Source: an uncultured Lachnospiraceae bacterium
Lineage (GTDB): Bacteria; Bacillota; Clostridia; Lachnospirales; Lachnospiraceae
Length of the DNA: 21,342 nt
Direction: 5' to 3'
Assembly (NCBI GenBank): GCA_937877165.1
Contig: CALEFO010000032.1
Span: forward strand, 1 to 21,342
Below the pieces are notes generated by a model. That model was not told the origin of the DNA. It ran no database searches and saw nothing but the letters and a program-made list of their open reading frames with translations. The translations under genes and the position numbers were made by a program. Below are positions 1 through 6,627 of the stretch, piece after piece; position 1 is the stretch's first letter, and the number at the start of each line of letters is the position of its first letter.

Positions 1-792
1 ACGCCGGAGGTCCTTCTCAATGTGGAAATTCGCGAGCGAATTTATCTGTATTCCCATATTCTTCCGGGACCGGGCGGTCTGCCGATCGGCTGCAGTGGAA
101 AGGGAATGCTCCTTCTGTCCGGCGGCATTGATTCGCCGGTAGCGGGCTGGATGTGCGCGAAGCGCGGCCTGAAGCTGGATGCGACGTATTTTAACGCGCC
201 GCCCTATACCAGCGAGCGCGCTCTGCAGAAGGTCATCGATCTGGCTTCTATTGTAGCCAGATATACCGGCCCCATTTATCTGCACAATATCAATTTTACA
301 GAAATTCAGCTGTACATCTATGAGAAATGCCCGCATGATGAGCTGACGATCATCATGCGCCGCTACATGATGCGGATTGCGGAGCTGATTGCAAAGAGAA
401 CCGAGTGTGAGGCACTGATTACCGGTGAGAGCATCGGACAGGTTGCATCGCAGACGACAAGGAGCCTGGGCGTGACCAACGCGGTCTGCACGCTTCCGGT
501 TTTTCGCCCGCTCATCGCGTTTGACAAGGAAGATATCATCACCATTTCGAAGAAAATTGATACGTATGATACTTCTATCCAGCCGTATGAGGACTGCTGT
601 ACCATCTTTGTTGCAAAGCACCCGGTGACGAAACCACTTCTGGGCGTGATTGAGCAGCATGAACACAATCTGGATGAGAAGATTGACGAAATGATTCAGA
701 GAGCACTGGATACGGATGAGATTCTGATTGTCGGACAGGACGGTGTCCGGAGGCTGAAGGAGCGGGAGGATCCGCTTCAGGCAGGAATGTAA
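1..792 (+). CDS. thiI: tRNA 4-thiouridine synthase ThiI, 3' part
   Basis: ThiI is a cytoplasmic enzyme that adenylates U8 of tRNA and inserts sulfur to make 4-thiouridine; in many bacteria it also serves thiamine thiazole synthesis. The reading frame is open from the first base, so the start and most of the N-terminal ferredoxin-like/THUMP region lie upstream. About 263 residues remain, against roughly 400 for Firmicute ThiI. The ATP pyrophosphatase PP-loop SGGIDSPVA is clear about 38 residues in, followed by the ThiI-typical stretches TGESIGQVASQT and CTLPVFRPL. The frame ends soon after the YEDCC segment, so there is no C-terminal rhodanese domain, as in the short Firmicute form, which receives sulfur from a dedicated cysteine desulfurase. 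The gene converges on the HPr-like gene on the other strand. Identification is firm; the true start is not visible. Confidence 0.95.
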   Translation, partial: TPEVLLNVEIRERIYLYSHILPGPGGLPIGCSGKGMLLLSGGIDSPVAGWMCAKRGLKLDATYFNAPPYTSERALQKVIDLASIVARYTGPIYLHNINFTEIQLYIYEKCPHDELTIIMRRYMMRIAELIAKRTECEALITGESIGQVASQTTRSLGVTNAVCTLPVFRPLIAFDKEDIITISKKIDTYDTSIQPYEDCCTIFVAKHPVTKPLLGVIEQHEHNLDEKIDEMIQRALDTDEILIVGQDGVRRLKEREDPLQAGM

Positions 793-824
793 GGAAAACC
801 GTTACGGTCACGCAAACGAAGATA

Positions 825-859
825 TACAAAAACGGCCGGTCACATAAAGTGACCGGCCG
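825..859 (-). terminator. Intrinsic terminator of the HPr-like gene, between convergent genes
   Basis: A perfect 11-bp stem (833-843 with 849-859) closes a 5-base loop. Read on the minus strand the stem is followed by a run of five T (the A run at 829-832 and just before), so it fits a Rho-independent terminator for the minus-strand HPr-like gene. On the plus strand there is no T run after the stem, so it would stop thiI transcripts only weakly, if at all. Confidence 0.85.
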
Positions 860-931
860 CCTGGCCTGACAAGAGAAAATTCCGAAACATGCTGTATCCG
901 ATGCTGCATAGGAAGCCGGACCGCCGCACTC

Positions 932-1165
932 TTACTGAATCAGATACGGCTTCAGAACCGTCATGATCTGTTCGATATTGTCCTCTGCGTGGATGTTCAG
1001 ATCAATCGGCTTGGAAAGATCCAGAGAGAAGATACCCATGATGGACTTGGCATCGATGACGTATCTTCCGGATACCAGATCGAAATCGTAATCGAACTTG
1101 GTAATGTCGTTTACAAAGGACTTCACCTTGTCAATGGAATTCAGAGAAATCTTAACTGTTTTCAA
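932..1165 (-). CDS. HPr-family protein without the active-site histidine
   Basis: This 77-residue protein has the size and fold pattern of HPr, the phosphocarrier of the sugar phosphotransferase system. The region around the regulatory serine is well kept: KSIMG at residues 40-44 matches the K-S46-I-M-G segment of classical HPr, the site phosphorylated by HPr kinase in Firmicutes. The catalytic histidine segment (GxHARPA around His15) is replaced by SLNSIDKV at residues 7-14, with no histidine there. It therefore cannot act as a normal phosphoryl carrier and may be a regulatory or structural HPr paralog. I chose the TTG start because GGGGG lies 7 bases upstream at 1173-1177; an upstream ATG would begin inside the promoter region. 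A promoter lies upstream and a strong terminator downstream, so it is probably transcribed alone. Confidence 0.85.
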   Translation of the reverse strand: MKTVKISLNSIDKVKSFVNDITKFDYDFDLVSGRYVIDAKSIMGIFSLDLSKPIDLNIHAEDNIEQIMTVLKPYLIQ

Positions 1166-1227
1166 AAAATGACCCCCTTTATTCTCTTTGGAGTGATGTA
1201 AAAACGGACAGAAAAATGTCCTATACA

Positions 1228-1256
1228 TCGTTAATAGTAATGACCAAGCGTATAAA
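1228..1256 (+). promoter_or_regulatory. Possible promoter of mtaB, overlapping the divergent one
   Basis: TATAAA at 1251-1256 is a good -10 box about 25 bases before the chosen mtaB start. The -35 candidate 17 bases upstream (TCGTTA, 1228-1233) is poor, so this call is tentative. The -10 box directly abuts the -35 box of the opposing HPr-like promoter, so the two could compete for polymerase. Confidence 0.35.
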
Positions 1257-1262
1257 AGTCAA
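1234..1262 (-). promoter_or_regulatory. Promoter of the HPr-like gene
   Basis: Read on the minus strand, TTGACT (1262-1257) and TACTAT (1239-1234) are spaced by 17 bases, a good sigma-A arrangement. Transcription would begin near 1227. A 5-bp inverted repeat, GGACA/TGTCC (1206-1210 and 1217-1221), falls just inside the predicted transcript and could be an operator or a small leader hairpin. Confidence 0.6.
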
Positions 1263-1281
1263 TGAAAACGAGGTTATGTTT

Positions 1282-2616
1282 ATGATGAAAAAAGCCGCGG
1301 TTCACAACCTTGGCTGTAAAGTAAACAGCTACGAGCTGGATGTCATGGTGCAGCAGCTCCGGAGTGCCGGATACGAGATTGTTCCTTTTGAGGAACGGGC
1401 GGATCTGTATCTGGTCAATACTTGCAGTGTTACGAATATTGCCGATCGAAAGAGCAGACAGATGCTGCACCGGGCGAAGCACACGAATCCGGATGCGGTG
1501 GTGGTCGCAGTTGGATGCTACGTGGAGACGGACCGGAAGCGTCTGGAAGAGGACCCCCTGGTGGACCTGTGTATCGGCAACAACCGAAAGGGAGACATTG
1601 CCAAGATTCTGTCGGATTATCTGGATGGGAGAATGAAGGACGGAGAGACGGCGGCAAATCTGACAGACCATCCTGATTTCGAGTCCATGCAGCTGAAGAC
1701 GCCGGGGCGGACCCGGGCTGATATCAAGATTCAGGACGGCTGCAACCAGTTCTGCTCGTACTGCATTATTCCATATGCGCGGGGGAGAATTCGTTCCCGC
1801 GATCCGGAAGAGATTATGGAGGAAGTGCGGCGGCTTTCGGCAGATGGCGTGAAGGAAGTGGTCCTTACGGGAATTCATATCTCCTCGTATGGACGTGAGA
1901 AAGGTCTGGAACCGGAAACAGAGCTTCTGAATCTTCTGACAAGAATTCAGATGGTTGCAGGAATTGAAAGGATCCGTCTCGGTTCTCTGGAGCCCAGAAT
2001 CATCACGGAGCCGTTTGTGCGGGGGATCAGTCATCTGTCCAAGGTCTGCCCGCACTTTCATCTCTCACTTCAGAGCGGCTGCGATGAGACACTCCGCCGG
2101 ATGAATCGCCACTATACGGCGGCGGAATACCGGGATGGTGTGGAGATGCTGCGCAGATTCTATGACCGCCCTGCCATTACGACGGATATCATTGTTGGAT
2201 TTCAGGGAGAGACAGAGGAGGAGTTTGAGAAGAGCCGGGCTTTTGCGGAGGAAATCCGGTTTTATGAGATTCATGTGTTCAAGTATTCTGTGCGGAAGGG
2301 CACAGTGGCGGAGAAACTGCCGAACCCCTGCACGGATGCCCAGAAGGCGGAGCGCAGTGATGTGCTTCTGGAGCTGACGCATCGGCAGGCACGAAACTAT
2401 CGGGAGAGCTTCCTCGGAGAAGAGGAGGAGATTCTTCTGGAGGAGCCGGTAACAATCGGGGGAGTTCCTTATTTTACCGGGCATACCATGCGGTATGTGG
2501 AAGGAATGATTTCGGCGGAAAATCATTTTGCGGGAGAGATGGTGCGCGGAACCGTTCAGGGGATTTCGGAGGATGGAATGCGGCTCATACTGAGAGCAGA
2601 CGATGAAAACGCATGA
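1282..2616 (+). CDS. mtaB: tRNA methylthiotransferase MtaB
   Basis: MtaB is a cytoplasmic radical-SAM enzyme that turns t6A37 into ms2t6A37 in tRNAs reading ANN codons. The 444-residue protein shows the full methylthiotransferase layout. The N-terminal UPF0004 domain has three cysteines for the auxiliary 4Fe-4S cluster (C12, C48, C79). The radical-SAM motif CNQFCSYC (C154, C158, C161) follows, and a C-terminal region of about 70 residues has the place and size of a TRAM domain. The N-terminal HNLGCKVN motif favours MtaB over MiaB. Three ATG codons lie close together at 1276, 1282 and 1285; I chose 1282 because it sits 8 bases from GAGG (1270-1273), while 1276 is too close. No terminator is visible after it, so read-through into the ireB region is possible. 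Confidence 0.93.
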   Translation: MMKKAAVHNLGCKVNSYELDVMVQQLRSAGYEIVPFEERADLYLVNTCSVTNIADRKSRQMLHRAKHTNPDAVVVAVGCYVETDRKRLEEDPLVDLCIGNNRKGDIAKILSDYLDGRMKDGETAANLTDHPDFESMQLKTPGRTRADIKIQDGCNQFCSYCIIPYARGRIRSRDPEEIMEEVRRLSADGVKEVVLTGIHISSYGREKGLEPETELLNLLTRIQMVAGIERIRLGSLEPRIITEPFVRGISHLSKVCPHFHLSLQSGCDETLRRMNRHYTAAEYRDGVEMLRRFYDRPAITTDIIVGFQGETEEEFEKSRAFAEEIRFYEIHVFKYSVRKGTVAEKLPNPCTDAQKAERSDVLLELTHRQARNYRESFLGEEEEILLEEPVTIGGVPYFTGHTMRYVEGMISAENHFAGEMVRGTVQGISEDGMRLILRADDENA

Positions 2617-2621
2617 GAAAA

Positions 2622-2650
2622 TTGCCGGAGAAGGTAAAATGGGGTATGAT
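2622..2650 (+). promoter_or_regulatory. Promoter before ireB
   Basis: TTGCCG (2622-2627) and TATGAT (2645-2650) are spaced by 17 bases; the -10 box matches five of six consensus bases. It begins just after the mtaB stop and would give a leader of about 180 bases before ireB. It probably drives ireB, ruvX and the downstream series. Confidence 0.55.
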
Positions 2651-2690
2651 GATATATCAGGTTTTATCGGAACCGGTTTTATGTGAGCAG

Positions 2691-2708
2691 CCGTGGAAGC
2701 TTCCGCGG
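2691..2708. repeat. Near-perfect 18-bp palindrome in the ireB leader
   Basis: The segment reads CCGTGGAAGC then TTCCGCGG; its two halves are complementary except for one position that forms a G-U pair in RNA. There is no T run after it, so it is not an intrinsic terminator. It lies in the predicted 5' leader of ireB, near another palindrome, ACATATATGT (2712-2721). Function unknown: a DNA-binding site or an RNA hairpin are both possible. Confidence 0.4.
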
Positions 2709-2837
2709 AGAACATATATGTAAGAGGCAATTGCCGGACAGCTGCCGAAAGATCTGCCGCCCCGGATATTGGAGAGGCAGAGGATACAGTTTTACGGACA
2801 GATTTCGGAGAGGTCGGGTAAAGCAGGAAAGGAAGAA

Positions 2838-3125
2838 ATGAAGAGATACAGCGAAGAAGATTTGAGCAGCACACAGTATTTCAAGGTAAAGCCGGATCAG
2901 GAGAGCGGAACGAGAAAGGTTCTGTCGATCGTATATGAGGCTCTGACCAAGAAGGGGTATGACCCGGTCAACCAGATTGTCGGATACATCATGTCCGGAG
3001 ATCCTACTTACATCACCAACTACATGGGGGCGAGAAGCCTGATCATGAAGGTTGAACGCGATGAGCTGGTGGAGGAGATTCTGGAAGCCTACATCCGGAA
3101 CAATCACTGGAACGAGGAAGTGTAA
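2838..3125 (+). CDS. ireB: IreB family regulator (UPF0297)
   Basis: IreB (YrzL in Bacillus) is a small cytoplasmic protein; in Enterococcus faecalis it is phosphorylated on N-terminal threonines by the PASTA kinase IreK and lowers cephalosporin resistance. The 95-residue product carries the family signature YDPVNQIVGYIMSGDPTYI (residues 41-59) and the RSLIMKVERDELVEE segment (66-80). Thr12 in the N-terminal SSTQYF segment is a possible phosphosite, by analogy only. The ATG at 2838 is preceded by a strong purine-rich SD (AGGAAAGGAAG), and an ATG at 2769 lacks family-like sequence before this point. It is followed by ruvX, its usual partner in Firmicutes. The frame stays open after the TAA stop up to the start of ruvX (see findings). 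Confidence 0.93.
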   Translation: MKRYSEEDLSSTQYFKVKPDQESGTRKVLSIVYEALTKKGYDPVNQIVGYIMSGDPTYITNYMGARSLIMKVERDELVEEILEAYIRNNHWNEEV

Positions 3126-3196
3126 CGAAGCAGCGAATCCGCAGCTTTTGACATGGAACCGCAGGGAGAATCCGCTGGAGCGGAGATCTTTGCACA

Positions 3197-3214
3197 GCCG
3201 CAGTATGCTGCGGC
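3197..3214 (+). promoter_or_regulatory. Hairpin just before ruvX
   Basis: A perfect 7-bp GC-rich stem (3197-3203 with 3208-3214) closes a TATG loop. It ends directly before an in-frame ATG at 3215 and 15 bases before the preferred ruvX start at 3230. No T run follows. It could hinder ribosome loading at ruvX, or protect the mRNA end; neither is shown by the sequence. Confidence 0.4.
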
Positions 3215-3229
3215 ATGGATTTTGCAGCA

Positions 3230-3688
3230 ATGAGAATAATGGGTCTGGATTACGGCTCAAAAACAGTTGGAGTCGCACTGTCTGATGAACTTCTGATGAC
3301 GGCGCAGCCCAAGGAGACCATCTGGCGCGACCGGGAGGGTAAAATACGAAAAACCCTGGTCCGGATCGAGGAGCTGATCCTCGAATATGATGTCAGACTG
3401 ATTGTCCTCGGACTGCCGCTGAATATGGATGACAGCGTAGGAGAACGCGCGGAAGCTGCCCTGGCTTTTAAGGATCGGCTGGAGCGGCGCACTTCTGTGC
3501 CTGTCGTGATGTCCGATGAGAGACTGACTACGGTGGAAGCGGATGAAATGCTCGCCAGAATGGAGATCCCGCCACAGCACCGCAAGCAGTATCTGGATCA
3601 GATCGCAGCCAGTGTGATTCTTCAGGAATATATGGAGAACCATAGGAAAGAACTGGTACAAATTGGCGGAAAAGAAGAAAACAACTAG
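3230..3688 (+). CDS. ruvX: RuvX/YqgF RNase H-like resolvase
   Basis: YqgF/RuvX is an RNase H-fold nuclease linked to processing of the 5' end of pre-16S rRNA and described as a putative Holliday junction resolvase. The 152-residue protein has the expected size and motifs: MGLDYGSKTVGVALSD with Asp7, SDERLTT with Glu97, and YLDQIAASVIL with Asp123, the acidic triad of the fold. The start at 3230 gives the typical MRIMGLDYG N-terminus; an in-frame ATG at 3215 is possible but a hairpin abuts it. No strong SD is visible for either start, unusual among these genes, so translation may depend on coupling to upstream translation. The 3' end overlaps RNase J by 26 bases. It lies between ireB and rnj in a conserved order. 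Confidence 0.92.
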   Translation: MRIMGLDYGSKTVGVALSDELLMTAQPKETIWRDREGKIRKTLVRIEELILEYDVRLIVLGLPLNMDDSVGERAEAALAFKDRLERRTSVPVVMSDERLTTVEADEMLARMEIPPQHRKQYLDQIAASVILQEYMENHRKELVQIGGKEENN

Positions 3689-5357
3689 AAAAAAAGCAAA
3701 GGTATCCGGTCCCAGACTGAAAATTATCCCTCTGGGCGGCCTGGAACAGATCGGAATGAACATCACTGCCTTCGAATATGAGGACAGTATTATTGTGGTA
3801 GACTGCGGACTGGCCTTTCCGGAGGACGACATGTTCGGAATCGACAGTGTCATTCCGGATGTCACTTATCTGCAGGACAACATTGACAAGGTCAAGGGCT
3901 TTGTCATCACACACGGACATGAGGACCACATAGGAGCGCTCCCGTACATTCTCCAGAAGGTCAACGTTCCGGTTTACGGAACAAAGCTGACCATTGCGCT
4001 GATTGAGAATAAGCTCACGGAGCATAAGATGATGGACACTACGAAGCGGGTGGTGGTCTCCTTCGGGCAGACCATCAATCTGGGACGGTTCCGAGTGGAA
4101 TTCATCAAGACCAACCACAGCATCGTGGATGCGGCGGCGCTTGCCATTTATTCGCCGGTCGGCGTCGTGGTGCACACCGGCGATTTCAAGGTAGATTACA
4201 CACCGGTGTACGGTGATGCGATCGACCTGCAGCGCTTTGCAGAGCTGGGGAGAAACGGCGTTCTGGCACTGATGTGCGACTCAACCAATGCGGAGCGCCC
4301 GGGTTACACGCAGTCGGAGAAGACGGTCGGCGTGACGATCGACCGCATTTTTGCGGAGCACAAGGACACGAGAATCATCATTGCGACATTCGCGTCCAAT
4401 GTAGACCGCGTGCAGCAGATCATTAACTCCTCCTATAAGTACGGACGTAAGGTCGCCGTCGAGGGCCGCAGCATGGTCAACATCATTGCAGCTGCCAGCG
4501 CGATCGGGTGTCTCAATGTGCCGAAGAATACATTGATCGAAGAGGATGAGCTGCGCAATTATCCGCCGGAAAAGACCACCATCATCACAACCGGATCTCA
4601 GGGCGAGAGCATGGCGGCTCTGACCAGAATGGCGGAGGACCAGCACCGAAAGGTGAAGATAGGTCCCGGCGATACGATTATTTTCTCTTCGCATCCGATT
4701 CCGGGAAATGAGAAGTCGGTGACGAATGTCATCAACAAGCTTCTCATGAAGGGAGCGGATGTCATCTTCCAGGATGTTCACGTTTCGGGACACCCATGCC
4801 AGGAAGAGCTGAAGCTGATTTACTCGCTGGTGCAGCCGAAGTATGCCATTCCGGTGCACGGTGAATACCGGCATCTGATCGCCCAGTCCAAGGTGGCGGC
4901 GGCACTCGGCATTCCGAAGGAGGATATTTTCATTCTTCATTCCGGAAACGTGCTGGAGTTGAATCAGGATGTGGCAGAAGTAACGGGACAGGTACCGGTG
5001 GGAGCCATTCTGGTGGATGGCCTCGGTGTCGGTGATGTCGGAAATACCGTCCTGCGTGATCGGCAGCATCTGGCGGAGGACGGCATTGTCATTGTGACCT
5101 TTGCCATGGAGCGGGGAACCGATTATCTGGCTGCAGGGCCGGAGATCGAGAGCCGCGGATTTGTATACATGAAGGAAGCGGATAGCCTGATGAAGGAGGC
5201 AGACCTTGTTGTGCAGGAAGCGCTGGCGGACTGCCTGGACCACGGTCAGGATGACCCCGCGAAGCTTAAGAACAGCGTCCGGTCGGCTCTGAGCGACTTC
5301 TTCTGGAAGAAGACAAAGCGCCGTCCGATGATCCTTCCGATGCTGATGGAGATTTGA
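3663..5357 (+). CDS. rnj: Ribonuclease J
   Basis: RNase J is a metallo-beta-lactamase/beta-CASP nuclease with 5'-3' exonuclease and endonuclease activity, central to mRNA decay and rRNA maturation in Firmicutes. The 564-residue protein starts with a basic tail (residues 1-19), then the KIIPLGGLEQIG strand. The zinc-binding motif HGHEDHIGA is at 84-92 (His84, His86, Asp88, His89), with NHSIVDA, HTGDFK and the CDSTNA region further on. The later PVHGEYRHL segment and a C-terminal domain complete it. I take TTG at 3663 as the start; it lies inside the end of ruvX, and the nearest SD (AGGA at 3644-3647) is 15 bases away, so the start is less certain than the identity. No other initiation codon comes before the conserved core. 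Length fits the family (about 555). Confidence 0.93.
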   Translation: MAEKKKTTRKKAKVSGPRLKIIPLGGLEQIGMNITAFEYEDSIIVVDCGLAFPEDDMFGIDSVIPDVTYLQDNIDKVKGFVITHGHEDHIGALPYILQKVNVPVYGTKLTIALIENKLTEHKMMDTTKRVVVSFGQTINLGRFRVEFIKTNHSIVDAAALAIYSPVGVVVHTGDFKVDYTPVYGDAIDLQRFAELGRNGVLALMCDSTNAERPGYTQSEKTVGVTIDRIFAEHKDTRIIIATFASNVDRVQQIINSSYKYGRKVAVEGRSMVNIIAAASAIGCLNVPKNTLIEEDELRNYPPEKTTIITTGSQGESMAALTRMAEDQHRKVKIGPGDTIIFSSHPIPGNEKSVTNVINKLLMKGADVIFQDVHVSGHPCQEELKLIYSLVQPKYAIPVHGEYRHLIAQSKVAAALGIPKEDIFILHSGNVLELNQDVAEVTGQVPVGAILVDGLGVGDVGNTVLRDRQHLAEDGIVIVTFAMERGTDYLAAGPEIESRGFVYMKEADSLMKEADLVVQEALADCLDHGQDDPAKLKNSVRSALSDFFWKKTKRRPMILPMLMEI

Positions 5358-5368
5358 GGAAGATATTC

Positions 5369-5926
5369 ATGAAATCCGGCAGATATCCCCAGTATGAACA
5401 GGAATACAGAAGAGAATCCGGGAGAGCGTCCGGCCGCGGACGCTCTGGTGCGGATCGTTCTTCCCATGGGTACGGAAGGCCTGCCCATGGACGCAGGCTG
5501 GTTCCGCGCTTGAAGGACGGGCAGGGAACCCTGGACTGGATCGGCGATGTGTTCAAGATCGTTTTGATCATTGTGGTGATCATGTTCTGTGTCAGCATGT
5601 CGCACCGCGCCTATGAGATCGGCTACGACGTTTTCTATGAGAAGGCCGTGGACGAGAAGGGAAGCGGACAGACCGTCGAAGTGACAATCTCGGACGGAAT
5701 GACGGTAAATCAGATCGGAAAGCTCCTGCAGGAGAAGGGACTGATCAAGGATGCGGAGGTTTTTCTCTATCAGGAAAGATTCTCTTCTTTTCACGGGAAG
5801 ATTGTTCCGGGCACCTACGAGCTGTCGACGGAGATGACGCCCAGTGAGATGATCAAAAAGATGGCGGACACGTCTCAGACATCGGATTCTTCAGCACAGA
5901 GCCAGGAAGGGCAGCAGGCGGAATGA
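5369..5926 (+). CDS. YceG/MltG-like membrane protein without catalytic domain
   Basis: MltG (YceG, YrrL) is a membrane-anchored endolytic transglycosylase that cuts nascent peptidoglycan strands. This 185-residue protein has a basic, Gly/Arg-rich cytoplasmic tail (1-50), one membrane segment (about 58-78, VFKIVLIIVVIMFC core) and an extracytoplasmic LysM-like YceG N-terminal region (about 103-168: SDGMTVNQIGKLLQEKGLI, then VPGTYELSTEMTPSEMI). It ends with a Ser/Gln/Glu-rich tail where full-length MltG (over 300 residues) continues into the catalytic domain with its essential Glu. The frame is intact, its stop overlaps trmR as ATGA, and it has a good SD (GAGGAAG, 5356-5362). So it looks like a genuine short form, not a recent truncation. 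It holds the position of mltG in the conserved Firmicute order. A non-enzymatic role in the cell envelope is inferred. Confidence 0.8.
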   Translation: MKSGRYPQYEQEYRRESGRASGRGRSGADRSSHGYGRPAHGRRLVPRLKDGQGTLDWIGDVFKIVLIIVVIMFCVSMSHRAYEIGYDVFYEKAVDEKGSGQTVEVTISDGMTVNQIGKLLQEKGLIKDAEVFLYQERFSSFHGKIVPGTYELSTEMTPSEMIKKMADTSQTSDSSAQSQEGQQAE

Positions 5927-6609
5927 GAGACATTGATACCGAAAAAGAAGAACGGATTCTGACGTTCATTGAATCCATGGCGTCGGGAAATACGGAATTT
6001 TTGAATGCGTTGGAAAAAGAGGCGCTGGGCGAAGGGGTCCCGATTATCAGGACTCAGACCCGGAGCCTCCTTCGTTTTCTTCTGGAGCTTGTGAAGCCGG
6101 AGAAGATTCTGGAGGTGGGAACGGCAACCGGATTTTCCGCCTGCCTGATGCTGAATTATGCGCCGGCGAAGGCATCCGTCACGACAATCGAGCGGGATCC
6201 GGAACGGATCGCAAAGGCCAGAGAACATTTTGCGATGATTGACGAGGACCCCTCGTGCATGCCGGGCCACAGGAGCGGGCAGATCACTCTTCTGGAGGGG
6301 GATGCCGCTTCGATTCTGAAGAAGCTGGAGGGCCCGTATGATTTTGTTTTCATGGACGCGGCCAAGGGGCAGTATATTCATTTCCTTCCGGAGGTGGTAA
6401 GGGTCCTTGCGCCGGGAGGGCTTCTTGTGTCCGACAATATTTTCAAGGACGGGGAAATTTTGGAATCCCGCTTTGCGGTGAAGCGCAGGGACCGGACCAT
6501 TCATAAGAGGATGCGGGAATACCTGCAGGCTCTCACCGAAAGGGACGATCTGCAGACACTTCTTCTGGAAGAGGGAGACGGTGCGGCGCTCAGCATCCGA
6601 AAGAAATAA
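5923..6609 (+). CDS. trmR: tRNA 5-hydroxyuridine methyltransferase TrmR
   Basis: TrmR (YrrM in Bacillus subtilis) uses S-adenosylmethionine to methylate 5-hydroxyuridine at tRNA wobble position 34, giving mo5U. The 228-residue protein is a class I O-methyltransferase of the CCoMT-like family. The SAM-binding motif ILEVGTATGF is at 62-71, the acidic loop TIERD at 88-92, FMDAAKGQY at 143-151, and VSDN at 169-172 with the metal/catalytic Asp-Asn pair. The KRRDRTIHKRMREY segment near 188-201 is also typical. The start overlaps the preceding stop (ATGA), indicating translational coupling. The next gene encodes the enzyme that makes its substrate (TrhP), which is the main reason to prefer TrmR over a generic catechol-type methyltransferase. 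Confidence 0.85.
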   Translation: MRDIDTEKEERILTFIESMASGNTEFLNALEKEALGEGVPIIRTQTRSLLRFLLELVKPEKILEVGTATGFSACLMLNYAPAKASVTTIERDPERIAKAREHFAMIDEDPSCMPGHRSGQITLLEGDAASILKKLEGPYDFVFMDAAKGQYIHFLPEVVRVLAPGGLLVSDNIFKDGEILESRFAVKRRDRTIHKRMREYLQALTERDDLQTLLLEEGDGAALSIRKK

Positions 6610-6627
6610 GGCAAGAAAGGACAAATT

